Shown here: positions 20,904 through 31,295 of the stretch, in pieces
Numbering within the stretch: position 1 is the first letter of the stretch
Layout of the letters: each line of letters begins with the position of its first letter
Assembly: GCF_000330505.1 (NCBI RefSeq)
Contig: NW_004191622.1
Span: 235,106-299,105 of the forward strand
From: Entamoeba invadens IP1
Taxonomy: Eukaryota; Evosea; Mastigamoebida; Endamoebidae
Direction: 5' to 3'
DNA length: 64,000 bases
Program-made: the position numbers and the translations under genes
The notes under the pieces: model-generated
What the model was told of the DNA's origin: nothing
Seen by the model: only the letters and a program-made list of their open reading frames with translations
Database searches by the model: none

Positions 20904-21719
20904 TCAATCAGAATAATCTTTGCATTCCTCACTGTCATCGTCAACTTCAATGAACTTTTTCCCATTCTGTTCCCACCTCTTTTCAACAACTTTTGTGACA
21001 ACTGGGTTCCCTGTCAAATCCCTTAGTACAACCTCCGCACACTTCGCTCCAAATATCGACGTCATATATGACAACGTTCCAAATGATGACTTCTTAAACT
21101 TCTCCTCTTGAAACATCAAAGCGCCTTTGTCTGGACTTTCTAAACTATACACTGCTTTGAACCCGGTTCTAATCCCATGTTTGTGTAACCGATATCGTAC
21201 CACACGCATTAACTGGTCCTTCTCTGTCTGTGAGATATCTGCAATCCCTACTTTTGTGGGGTCGAAACGCCCACCCGACCCAAATGATGAAACTAAGCTC
21301 ATGCCCCTCTCCATCACATTTTTAATCAAAAAGACTTTTGGTGAGACGCTGTCGATCGCGTCGACGACGTAGTCATACCTGCACTTTAATATCTCCTGAA
21401 TGCCCTCGTTCTCTATAAATCTCTCGATGGTCTCGATTTTGATTTCAGGGTTTATCTTTTGCAGGCGCTCTTTGACCACTTCGACCTTTTTCCGGCCAAT
21501 AGTTTGTGGAGTTGCTGGGAGCTGGCGATTGATGTTACTTGCTGCGACGACATCGGCATCTACTATTGTTAAATGGCCAACACCACTACGCGCAAGTATC
21601 TCTGCGGTATACGACCCAACACCGCCAAGACCGACTATTAAGACGTGTTTGAGGGACAAGTCGCATTTTTGTGTTGCGGACAAGTATTTGTCGACTAACC
21701 TAGTTTGTTGTGTAGCCAT
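20904..21719 (-). CDS. tcdA: tRNA threonylcarbamoyladenosine dehydratase TcdA (ThiF/E1-like)
   Basis: 271 residues. ThiF/MoeB fold: nucleotide loop GLGGVGS (30-36), Asp-x-Asp at VDADVV (53-58) and SNINRQL (61-67). DYVVDAIDSVSPKV and SSFGSGGRFDPTKV are typical of the TcdA/CsdL branch, not of ubiquitin E1 enzymes, and HGIRTGFKAVYSLE matches its C-terminal part. The enzyme uses ATP to cyclise t6A at position 37 of ANN-decoding tRNAs to ct6A. Its overall length and motif order are bacterial; yeast homologues carry extra membrane segments. Acquisition from a bacterium is plausible but needs a tree. The ATG at 21719 is well placed, 62 bases from the isomerase stop on the same strand. Confidence 0.85.
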   Translation of the reverse strand: MATQQTRLVDKYLSATQKCDLSLKHVLIVGLGGVGSYTAEILARSGVGHLTIVDADVVAASNINRQLPATPQTIGRKKVEVVKERLQKINPEIKIETIERFIENEGIQEILKCRYDYVVDAIDSVSPKVFLIKNVMERGMSLVSSFGSGGRFDPTKVGIADISQTEKDQLMRVVRYRLHKHGIRTGFKAVYSLESPDKGALMFQEEKFKKSSFGTLSYMTSIFGAKCAEVVLRDLTGNPVVTKVVEKRWEQNGKKFIEVDDDSEECKDYSD

Positions 21720-21781
21720 AGATGCGTTTAAATGGTATAGCTTTTAGAGTTACTATTTAAAAAAAAGATGAGTAAAAAGAA

Positions 21782-23346
21782 TCAATTCTTTCTGAGTTGC
21801 TTGACTAATTCAATAAGACCAGCAGTCGAGCAATCATGCTTGTTGACTAACTTCTCGCTCTCTAAATCGACTTGGACGGCTTTCGCAAGTTGCTTCCCTA
21901 ACTCGACACCCCACTGATCAAATGAATTGACGTTCCAGATGCACCCCTGGACAAAGATTTTATGCTCATACATAGCAACCAAAGCACCAAGAGTAAACGG
22001 AGTCATCTTATCAAGCACAAAAGAGTTAGTTGGGCGATTGCCTGGGAACAATTTGTGTGGGAGTAACTTCTGGATGTCTTCCTCCTTCATTCCTTGCTTC
22101 TTCAATTCAGCGACGACTTGTTCTTCTGTCTTTCCAGTCATTAAAGCTTCGGTCTGTGCAATGAAGTTTGCCAAGAGGACGGTGTGGTGATTTCCAATTG
22201 GGTTCAATGTGTTTGCTGGGATGATGAAGTCTGCTGGGATCAATTTCGTGCCTTGATGCAATAACTGATAGAAGGCGTGTTGTCCATTAGTTCCCGGTTC
22301 ACCCCAAATAATCGGACCAGTTGTGTAATCAACAGTTTGACCATCTTTTGTGATCCGTTTGCCGTTACTTTCCATATCACCTTGTTGGAAGTATGCCGCA
22401 AATCTGTGGAGATATTGGTCATATGGCAAAATAGCTTGAGATTCAGCTTTATAGAAGTTATTATACCAAACACCCAACAACGCCATAATCACTGGAATGT
22501 TCTTCGAGAAGTCGGTGGTTCTGAAGTGTTTGTCCATTGCGTGTGCGCCGCTCAACAATTCCAAATACCCTTTCTCTCCAATCGATAACATGATAGTTAA
22601 TCCAATTGCACTCCACAGAGAATATCTTCCTCCAACCCAATCCCAGAACTCAAACATGTTATCTGTGTTGATGCCAAANNNNNNNNNNNNNNNNNNNNNN
22701 NNNNNNNNNNNNNNNNNNNNNNNNNNNNNNNNNNNNNNNNNNNNNNNNNNNNNNNNNNNNNNNNNNNNNNNNNNNNNNTTAGGGCCTCAGCCATATGAGT
22801 CCCGTCCACATTCGAAACATAATGGAATGTGAGTCTTGGGTGTTTATAGAATTTAAGAGCTTCCGTCACCATGACGGGTCCAAGATCTGATCCTCCAATC
22901 CCAATGTTAACAACATCAGTGAATTCCTTTCCGGTATATCCCTTAATAGTTCCACTTCTTACACCCTCACAGAACTTCCCCATCTTAGCTAAGACGGCGT
23001 TGATCTCTGGCATCACATCTTTCCCATCAACAAGGACGGGTGTGTTGTCTCTATTTCTTAACGCGGTGTGCAAGACTGCTCTCTTCTCGGTGACATTGAT
23101 CTTTTCTCCTGTGAACTCAGCTTCGATTTTCTTCTTCAAGTCGACGGCATTGCAAAGTGCAAGCAACAGCTTCATTGTTTCTTCATCAATAAGGTTTTTC
23201 GAGTAATCAAAGTGAATGCCTTCAAATTGAAGAGTATACTTGGCATACCGTGACGGGTCTTTCGCAAAAGCGTCCTTCATCACAAAGGATGCCATCGCAG
23301 CATGTTTCGCTTCAAGGGCCTTGTACTCTGGAAGGGTCGTAAACAT
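21782..23346 (-). CDS. Glucose-6-phosphate isomerase (gene interrupted by an assembly gap)
   Basis: The N-terminal part (23346-22779) carries [16 protein letters not shown] and [14 protein letters not shown]. The C-terminal part (22678-21782) starts at [20 protein letters not shown] and continues through [16 protein letters not shown], with the catalytic Glu of this segment, [12 protein letters not shown] and [13 protein letters not shown] with the C-terminal lysine. The enzyme interconverts glucose-6-phosphate and fructose-6-phosphate in cytosolic glycolysis, the main energy route of this amitochondriate parasite. The two parts lie in different frames across the 100-N placeholder. Family alignment suggests about 59 residues (about 177 bases) are missing there, so the coding gene is probably intact in the organism. 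Confidence 0.95.
22679..22778. other. Assembly gap (100 N) inside glucose-6-phosphate isomerase
   Basis: Placeholder gap; the missing segment should include the ASKTFTTQET-type phosphate-binding region of the enzyme. Confidence 0.99.
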
Positions 23347-23880
23347 AAGTGCTTTTTAGTCCTTTTCTGGTGTTATATAACTAGAAGAGCGTGGCGCCAA
23401 CACGGTGAGATGTAATCCCAAAATCCCGATTCTCTTCGGGAGATATTTAGCCAGATTATTTTTTACACAAGTCATATGTGTAAAAAATATATTCTTAGTT
23501 ATTAACTATTAGCTTTTGAATAATTACTTAATAGCTCTGTTCCGGCATTTTTGGGTTCATTATAAAAACAAAATCAGTTTTTCTTATTTTTTTAGTGGAA
23601 TCTTAAATAAATGGGAAAAAACAATAAACTATTCAATATAAGAACATATTTATTTAATATAATTAAATAATGTATTTTTCTATAAACAAAAAAATTGTAT
23701 TTTCCGATAAAAAGTGCAATTAAAAAAATTATTTCGCTTTGTGTACTATATTTTTAATAGAATAATCTGAAATAGTTTAATAAACCATATTTTATAATAA
23801 GAACACCTTTCTCTTGATTCATTTTCAATATCTTAAAGAAATACCCTTTCACATAGCCTAAATATTTCTAAGATCAAAAA
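23347..23880. other. Intergenic; upstream region of glucose-6-phosphate isomerase
   Basis: Contains a GC-richer strip at 23388-23450 and a perfect inverted repeat (separate entry). No coding frame. Confidence 0.45.
23459..23487. repeat. Perfect inverted repeat, 11-base arms
   Basis: TTTTTTACACA and its complement TGTGTAAAAAA flank a 7-base spacer, about 115 bases upstream of the isomerase start. It could form a hairpin or bind a dimeric factor. In AT-rich DNA chance occurrence is possible. Confidence 0.55.
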
Positions 23881-25360
23881 CTACATTTTTGGTATGAGTT
23901 GTTTTGAGATACTTTCTGCAGCTAAAGACGACACTGATCTTCTATGTTTCGCCTGACTGAGTCCTTTATCACTAAACAATTTTCTCATTACTGTTGGGGT
24001 TTTTGCTCCTCTTTTATTCTTTGAAACTTTCTTTCCGAATGTGTCGATGTATAAAGATGAAGGTGAACACACTTCTTTAATTCTTGAGTCAATAAATTTG
24101 AGTTGTATTTGCTAGAAGTTATTATTATAGTTATTATTATAATATTTATAATAATATTATAGTTATTATTATAGTTATTATTATAATAATATTATTATAC
24201 ACCTAACAAACGGGAAAGATATCTAAAGCAGCGGTCAGTATATTAGTAAAAGCCAAAAATACATATTGAGAGAACATTCCCTCAGTCATGGCACTTTTTC
24301 TAATCACTGCCGGACCCACACAAATTGCCAAATTATTAACATTCATTTTACTTGTTTTGTGTTCGACTATTTTCAAGCAAAGTGGAACGAAATATTCCAA
24401 AAACGTTTTGTTTTGGTCTGGCACGGTATTATACATTCCTCTAAACTTCATTTTCCACATTGCCAAATTTCCTCCGAAATTTTCAGTGATATTAATTAAT
24501 TGGTCATACAACTCGACTGGCCATATAGGCTCACTAATTTCTCGAATATATTTCTTAATTAATGCACAAGCTAAAACTCCATCTATCAGATCAAAGTCTA
24601 CGACTCCAATGTATTTAAAGTATTGTTCCATCTCACTCTTCCCCGCACATTGTCTAAAAACTCCTTCCATACTTTCCGTCGAGAAATAGACTTGGTACAT
24701 CAATCGTTCTATTCCTTCAGGTAGAAACATCTTAGGCTTCCCCTCGAGCTTTAAAATAGTATCTACGGGCTGATTATAATCGCGTTGCAATTGTTTGACT
24801 CTCTCCGAGACTAACCGGTCTGAAACAAATGTGAACGGCTTCACCAAACTTTCATCCAGCGCTGCTCGCAACTCACCCTGTTGATTGTTTTTGAGGGATG
24901 TGATGTACTTCGTGAGACAGGTGTAAGTGTGCACGTTAAATACTTGTTGCATCTGTTCGGATTTTATTAGTGTGTGACTGCTGAATTCCTCCTTCCACTC
25001 CCAGGGTTTCTTAAGGCTGTCACTCAGCGCTCGAAAGGCCTCGTGCTAAGATGTGAATGTGTACTCCCCGTATCAAGGTACTGTACTATAACAATAGATT
25101 AAAAACTATAAATATAGTACAAAACAAACGTAAACGGAAAGAGTGTTGCGCATCGCGGTATTAACAGACTGGCACAAATCAACTAATGAGAGAAAAGACG
25201 CAGGAGTATCGTTAAAAGGAAGTTTTGATGTTGAGCCTTCGAGTGCTAAAGAGAAGTCGTTAAATGACGTGTCGACCATTCTCAAAGAATTTGCGACAAT
25301 TGTTGCCTTTTGAGCAAGTTCGATTGTGGTCATGTACAGGTTTGATTTGTATTTGTCCAT
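23881..25360 (-). CDS. RhoGAP protein with helical (BAR-like) N-terminus, three exons
   Basis: Exons 25360-25130, 25045-24212 and 24111-23881 join in phase 0 at two GTTTGT...TAG introns (84 and 100 bases) to give 431 residues. The N-terminal 170 residues are helical, with SLVDLCQSVNTAMRNTLSVY running across the first splice into HEAFRALSDSLKKPWEWKEE, and resemble a BAR-type domain. The RhoGAP domain (about 175-355) has SMEGVFRQCAGKS (the usual arginine-finger position, Arg in VFRQ) and NNLAICVGPAVIR. The last exon gives a basic tail rich in Ser/Arg/Lys. It should turn off a Rho/Rac GTPase at curved membrane or cortex, relevant to motility and phagocytosis. Membrane sensing is inferred. Confidence 0.82.
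24112..24211 (-). other. Second intron of the RhoGAP gene, AT-palindromic
   Basis: Begins GTTTGTTAGG and ends TTCTAG. The interior is built from repeated TTATTATTATAG-type units and self-complementary ATAATATTAT strings, so the transcript could fold on itself. Confidence 0.7.
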
Positions 25361-25929
25361 ATGAAAAGGCTTTCTACATGTTTCAAGTTGAATTTTTAAG
25401 CTTTAAAAAGGTAATTAAATCTTTAGTTGTTTGAATTACTGTAATTAGTTTTATATGTATCAATAATTTCTTGTAGTATTTATTCTCATTCATTTTATTA
25501 TTTTTTTATGTACTAGATATATAGTTGTATTTTCTTTTATTTATAATTCAGTGTACATTTTTTTCTTTTTTTATTTTTAACAAGTTTGATTCAAATTGAA
25601 AAACTAAAAAATATAATAATAATATCATAATTCATGGATATTATTTTTTATTTTTTTATTATATTTTAATTAATTAAATTTATTAATAAAACACAATAAC
25701 TGAAAAATGAAAAAAACTCAAACTTTTACACAATTGTTTTTTGAAAATAAATAATTATTATAATAGTATTATAATAATAATTCTAATATTTAAATTTAAT
25801 AAGTACTATTTAAATTTAATATTTGATGAAATGTTAATAAAACAAACTGTACTATAATTATTAATAAAATAAACTATTCTTGTTAAAATTTAAAAAACTA
25901 CAAAAAATGTATAACAAACCAAAACTAAA
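25361..25929. other. Intergenic, no gene seen
   Basis: Very AT-rich spacer with homopolymer runs; no recognisable element. Confidence 0.45.
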
Positions 25930-27873
25930 CTATAATTTAAAAGATATTCTCTTTTGTAGCGAAACTTTTACATTCTCATTGAATGAGATTAAAAACCACT
26001 TTTCCTCGTATTGTTCGAGGACTTGACTGTTAATGAAAGCTTCGCTGTCAGTATTAATGACATTGAATACTTCATTTTTCTCTTTTTCACTCAACATTCG
26101 TTTATATGCAGATTTGCACAATGATTGAATTCTTTGTTCCGCGTATTTCACGTTTTTGTCATTTGTTGCCGTCACGATGACGCATTCTTGATTTTCTTCG
26201 TCATCGTCAAGGAGATTTTCAATCTCCCTCTCACAATAATTGACGCAGAAATCTGGGTCTTTTAAAGCCAAAATAACAGGCCCAAAGTACCACGCTGACG
26301 CTTCAATGCCTTCTTTATTGAATATTAACGTTACCGCAGCAGCGACACAACAATCAACACTTACTACAACCTCTTCTTTCATCACTTCCGATGCAAAATT
26401 CTCTAGACCAACACAGAACCCATCCGCACCATTCCCCTTCACAGAAATACTCTCAGAGAACATTTCATAGTCGACTTCACATTGATTCATCATACTCATC
26501 ACATCACTTTCGTGCCATTTCAAGACGTGGCGAAGCTCTACAGTGAGGCCTTTTTCTACCGTGTAGTCCTCCCCTTTGTTCGTAAGAAGAATCACATTTT
26601 CCATCTTCCCAAACTCTTCCTCTTCTTGCAGTCGACGCGCTTCTTCCTCGTCCCGCGCTTTCTCTTCCAACAACCGACGTTCTTCCTCTTTTTTGAGATT
26701 GGCAAGACGGGCGTCTTCTTCGGCCTTTTCTCGATCAAGACGCTGCTGTCGGGCTTTTTCAGTTTCGTCTTTGAGACTCTTCTCATGGGCTTGCGAGAGG
26801 AGAAGATCGCTGTAATACTCTGATGTCAGTTGATCGTCGCGCACCAAATTTCTTTCGTCGGCGTACCCAAAGTATCTGAACGCGTTGTCCGAGAGGTCGA
26901 CGTCCAGCTCTCGAGCGACCTTCTCCTCGACTGCGTACATCTGCTGAATTTTCTTGTACCCATCCGCAAGCTCGTCCTGAGGCGTTTTCACCTCGTTCTC
27001 TTCTTTTGTGAAATTGCGAGAAAACTTTGGGAAGTACTCGCGAGTGACCTTTTTGCTTTGAGTGATCGACACGGTTTTTGGCTTAATGAAGTCGATATCC
27101 GACATGTCTTCACTTGTTGTGTCGGGTTTGGGTTTCTTTGTTTTCGTGGGTTGCTTAGGAGTCGTAGCGGCGAGGGTTTTGGTGACGACGTTCATGACTG
27201 GGACGGAGAGAACAGCGGGAGTTACTTTCTTTTTAATGAATCGATTATCGATGTTAGCCTCTTTGAGAATGAAAGTGGCAACCCACTTGTGCTTGGAAAG
27301 TTGTTTACACGTCATGTTGTTATTTAAGGTTGGTTGGCGGAGAATGAGAGTCGCGTATTTTGTCTCTTCAATAACACGGCGCGCGGTGTGGATCTGATTT
27401 TTATTCGCAACAAGAACTAACTTGTTGCCAAAATTCTGAAGATATAAGCAGCCTAATATCCCATTGCGAGCCAATAGACCCTGGCCAAAACGTAAGAGGT
27501 GTGGGTACAACGTGTCGTCGACCTTGACAAATACATAGTCGACTTCGGAAAGGCGGTTTTCTAATATTATTTTCGAGCACGGATACGGCGGGAATATCCT
27601 TAACTCGAAGTGCATGTAATCGCCAGAAACAGTGACTGGTGGATACATTGAAGATATGAATGCTTTGAGACAGTGTTGTACATAAAAGTAAAGGTGTGGT
27701 TCTGGTGAGAGTGATATTGTGAGTGTTGTTGGTCCAGTCTGTAGAGTCATTTGAGTATTAATGGAGTATATTTCGAGTTTTTTCAGATTCTTAAATGCAA
27801 ATGAATTCAGTGCCTTCTCAACATGTATTTGTGTTGGCTCTATACTAACACCCCGTGCATTTTCCTTGGTCAT
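25930..27873 (-). CDS. Hypothetical protein with central coiled coil, 647 aa
   Basis: ATG at 27873 and one intact exon. Residues 1-200 are globular, with strand-helix patterns reminiscent of small RNA-binding folds (for example HTARRVIEETKYATLIL), but no signature can be named. Residues 225-290 form a Lys/Pro/Thr-rich linker. About 365-435 is a strong charged coiled coil (EKARQQRLDREKAEEDARL and the following EEERRLLEEKARDEEE). Residues 440-647 form a second globular part. No signal peptide or membrane segment. A cytoplasmic or nuclear structural role is possible. Not recognised. Confidence 0.68.
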   Translation of the reverse strand: MTKENARGVSIEPTQIHVEKALNSFAFKNLKKLEIYSINTQMTLQTGPTTLTISLSPEPHLYFYVQHCLKAFISSMYPPVTVSGDYMHFELRIFPPYPCSKIILENRLSEVDYVFVKVDDTLYPHLLRFGQGLLARNGILGCLYLQNFGNKLVLVANKNQIHTARRVIEETKYATLILRQPTLNNNMTCKQLSKHKWVATFILKEANIDNRFIKKKVTPAVLSVPVMNVVTKTLAATTPKQPTKTKKPKPDTTSEDMSDIDFIKPKTVSITQSKKVTREYFPKFSRNFTKEENEVKTPQDELADGYKKIQQMYAVEEKVARELDVDLSDNAFRYFGYADERNLVRDDQLTSEYYSDLLLSQAHEKSLKDETEKARQQRLDREKAEEDARLANLKKEEERRLLEEKARDEEEARRLQEEEEFGKMENVILLTNKGEDYTVEKGLTVELRHVLKWHESDVMSMMNQCEVDYEMFSESISVKGNGADGFCVGLENFASEVMKEEVVVSVDCCVAAAVTLIFNKEGIEASAWYFGPVILALKDPDFCVNYCEREIENLLDDDEENQECVIVTATNDKNVKYAEQRIQSLCKSAYKRMLSEKEKNEVFNVINTDSEAFINSQVLEQYEEKWFLISFNENVKVSLQKRISFKL

Positions 27874-28099
27874 TTATTAAAACTTGAGTCCAACAAATCA
27901 TGGACGAAGATTTGTTGGATGCAAGACAAAGAAAGAACAAACAAGTGCTAAATTATTCAATTACCAACTGATAACAAATCTATTATAAATAAACTATAAT
28001 TGAACACCAAGAAAAAAGAAATACGATAAGGAACTATAGTTAGCTATTTTTTAAATTATAAACAACCCCTTCAAAAATTTAAACTTAAAAAAAATAGAA

Positions 28100-28972
28100 A
28101 TGAGTACGCAAATCATCGAACCCGTGGATCAACAGTTGTTAAAAAAGTCGATTATGCGCTTCAGTGCATCATTGGTGACGATGTCAGGTGTTACTTTTTT
28201 CTTTAGTTTTGTCCTTTTGTTGTTAGTGTCGCTCTCTTTATGGACTGCCTTTCAGAAAGCGTTTCTGTTTACTTGTGTTTTTGCTTTCCAAAGTCTTCTC
28301 CTCTATGTCATTAAGACAGGTTTGTTCTTAATATTAGAATCAATTCATAATATCAAGAGTTATACAGTAAATTGACATGAAGAAGACCATGTCTCCAACA
28401 AACCGGAGAACTATTGTAACACATTTGCTGGTGTATCGAAGACAATCATTTGTATGTTAGTATCCGTGTTTGTTGGGTACTTCTCTATGATTATTCTTAA
28501 AGGCGCTGTTCCAAACTCCGATGACGTCTATGAGGTAGATGAGTTGCACATGGTTTTTGCTGTCTCTGGCATATTTTTCGGACTGACTAACACATTTTCC
28601 TATGTTTTCCTTGACTTACTCAGCTTCAAGTCGTTCACAGAGCAAGCCGTTTGTCTTTTTTTCAAAATTATACGTGTATTGTATTTTAATTAATCTGACC
28701 AAAAGTCCGAAAATGACAGGTTCAATCTGATTATCAAAACGTTGAACCAGACGAGTATCTTGTTCATGATGAATCTCATCGTGTTCGCCGTTGCGGTGGT
28801 CCTTGTCAAGCTGTATGACAGCTTCTTGTATGGGCTTGGCTTCGATTTGACGATCAGATTCCTTTCGTTGGGACTCGCAGACATCATCCAGTATGTTGTG
28901 TTAATCTTCTTGTTCTCCCTTTGCAGCCGTTACGCATATCGGTACCTCTTTTACAGATTGAGCCTCCAGTGA
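28100..28972 (+). CDS. Multi-span membrane protein, three exons, 250 aa
   Basis: Exons 28100-28319, about 28383-28648 and 28706-28972. The lengths sum to 753 and all phases match. Both introns begin GTTTGT; the first may end at either of two AG sites 3 bases apart (28382 or 28385), the second at AAAAG (28705). Six hydrophobic segments are seen, near residues 25-50, 54-70, 92-115, 132-152, 183-203 and 213-236, with short charged loops. There is no signal peptide and the termini are probably cytosolic. The layout recalls the membrane half of pore-membrane nucleoporins such as Ndc1, but no diagnostic motif supports that, so the family stays open. Confidence 0.66.
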
Positions 28973-29198
28973 TAACCAAGCTATTAATGATGTTTCTTTC
29001 CTCCAATCTCAATCTTTTTCATTGAAATAGAAAACAAATATTATTTAATAATAATAATTAATTTCATATAGTTCTTTACTACATTCCAGTTTATTTTTAT
29101 ACAACAGGCAGACGTGATTCAAGACAAATGAAAGCAAATGAGAAACTATAAATTATGGTAACAAAACCATAAAAATACCATACTTGCGATTATAAAAT

Positions 29199-30981
29199 TT
29201 ACAACAACTCTCGCATATGCGTAACGGTGACTGGAGAACACAAGCGACTAGAAGTTGGTGATGTTGGGTCTGATGGACACACGTCACTATGTGCGTATTT
29301 AGGCGTTAAAACCCTTGACATACTTGATGCTCTTCCTTTAACAAAATCCTAATTATTAATAAAACTATTTATATTATTAAAAATAGCACAAAAAATGTAA
29401 TATATTTACTAGAAGTATATAGTAAAAAACAAACCTTGTTGACGATAAAAAGTTTCCTGTGTTCTCTCCTCATTTTGCTTCTAGATGTTGGGGAAGTAGT
29501 TTCTGTGACCACGGGATTGATTAAATGATTATATGGTGGAACGAACGAATCGATAAAGAATAGGTCGTCAGGGTTTCTCAGCTCGACTCTGACGAGAGCA
29601 ACAGTTGAATGATCCAATTTGCCGACAGGTTTTGTGCACACAAGAAGACTTGGCGGTGATTGTGGTGTCTGTGGACGGGACTTAGACTCCCTTGCCTGCG
29701 ACGAAGCGTTTACGATATACTCCCCGATAGCCTCGACTGCCTCCGCAAGAGATGCGTGTTGTAAATACTGTCCGATTTGTTGTTCGATGAACTGTTGTTT
29801 TTGCATTTGATCCATAGTCTTTTCCACGCCGATGATTTCGGGGTCGAAGTTGTCATTGATCCCATCAGTACACGTCATTATGACATCACCGTCTTGAACT
29901 TCGGTGTACATTAACGTCACATTGCGAAGGTCGGGCTGATTATTTGTGAAATTGCCAATACGGCCTTGACTATTTGCCAAGTCTAATTGTTATTCTGTTA
30001 GTCTAATACCTCTCAAGTATAAAATTAATTCGTAGTACTCTGCTGTATTGCTACTACGTACTTATTGATGGATGAATTCCTTGACAACACGATATAGTAA
30101 AATTATATAGTAATTGAACTATTAGCATATAGTACAATAAAAAGTCACAAACCTTCCATACACTTTCTTGCTTCGAAGTTGAAAAACGATTTTGTTGAGG
30201 AGGTATTGTGGAGATAGGCTCGACTATCACCGATATTAAGAGTGAGTGCGGCGTATCTCTTCTCTGCGGCTTCGAGTTGAAGAACGACTTGTATTAAAAT
30301 AGTTGTTGAACCGATTAACACTGTTTCGTTGTTCAATTCGGCGGCAGTGAAGATACTCTCGTGTGCGTCAGCCACCGCCCGGATCATTGCGTCAGCCATT
30401 TCCTTGATATTTGAACACGTTCGAATGTCTCTAGCCAAACTGCTAACGGCTGTTTGACCTGCGCTCCACGCCGCTTTCTTTGGTGCGGAACCGATACCGC
30501 ATCCGTCGCACATACAATGTATTATAGTATTGTTATATAATAACATTTCATAAAAATCTGCTATTGGGTTTCCTATTTTTTTACCATTCACAATAGGGTA
30601 AGTGCTAAATGAAGTGAATGCGTAGTGTTGTGCTGATGATATGATCGGATATATCGGGTCATATTCCCCACTTGAAAACGCGTGTAACGGCGTGATATCC
30701 GGTTTCACAAAACTGATGCTAGAGGTGAGTCAATCGGTCGTATAGTTTATATAATGTACTATACTTATTAATTCTTTATAATTTTGTGTTGGGAAAAAAA
30801 ACCATTGGATTTTGGTATACTCGGCGTCGAAAGAATCGTAAAACATTTTGTACATCTTCTTCGTCTGCTTTTTTGCCTCTTTTTGGGCTTGGTCACCAAA
30901 CATGAAACTTCGTAGATCTCTTTGAAAAACAAAAATTATATAATTCATTAGAGCTATAGTTTTGATTGATATGACTGGCAT
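29199..30981 (-). CDS. PP2C-family protein phosphatase, four exons
   Basis: Exons 30981-30803, 30718-30153, 29982-29435 and 29348-29199; the lengths sum to 1443 with matching phases, giving 480 residues. The donors are GTTTTT for the first intron and GTTTGT for the others. PP2C motifs: CDGCGIGSAPKKAAWSAG (family DGxGGHxxGxxAS, metal-binding Asp kept, His lost), STTILIQVV, LTLNIGDSRAYL, then CTDGINDNF (SDGLxD position) and KLDHSTVALVRVEL. The core Asp ligands are present, so catalysis is possible. An insert of about 90 residues and a Ser/Thr-Pro rich tail (SPTSSRLCSPVTV) follow. It dephosphorylates Ser/Thr in a Mg or Mn dependent way; substrate unknown. The start ATG is uncertain; an in-frame Met lies at residue 12. 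Confidence 0.78.
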
Positions 30982-31295
30982 TTTTACTTTTAATTTTAAA
31001 GTTAAAATAAAAATAATATAATATAATTTAATTTATTATAACTGTATTGTTTTGTTACTACTGTTTTACTATATGTAATAGTTTGTTTATACTATTCATA
31101 ATTTGTAAAATGCTTTTATCTTTTTTGATTTTTATTTGAAACAATTTCTACCAATTAGTACTTTCTTATAATTTATTATAAAAAAATAGGTTGAAACTAT
31201 AAAATATAATAAATAATTACAAACAGAATTAATCCAAGATTGAAATAAATGATAAGATGAGAGATGGTGATGGAAAATACAAAGACATAAATCAA
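30982..31295. other. Intergenic, no gene seen
   Basis: AT-rich spacer between the 3' end of MAT1 and the 5' end of the PP2C gene, both on the minus strand. Nothing recognised. Confidence 0.4.

Noticed and set aside
23881..24072. Separate 63-residue basic protein
   Set aside because: It starts at GTG and is the last exon of the RhoGAP gene once the GTTTGT...TAG intron is removed.
24118..24195. CRISPR-like or satellite repeat
   Set aside because: The TTATTATTATAG units are irregular, very short and lie inside an intron of a eukaryotic gene.
26482..27397. Plus-strand frames of 76-165 residues rich in Phe/Ser/Arg
   Set aside because: They lie antisense to the coiled-coil gene and reflect its Glu/Lys/Arg codons.
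28376..28378. UGA readthrough joining the first two parts of the membrane protein
   Set aside because: The parts share a frame, but a GTTTGT intron at 28320 with matching phase removes the TGA more simply.
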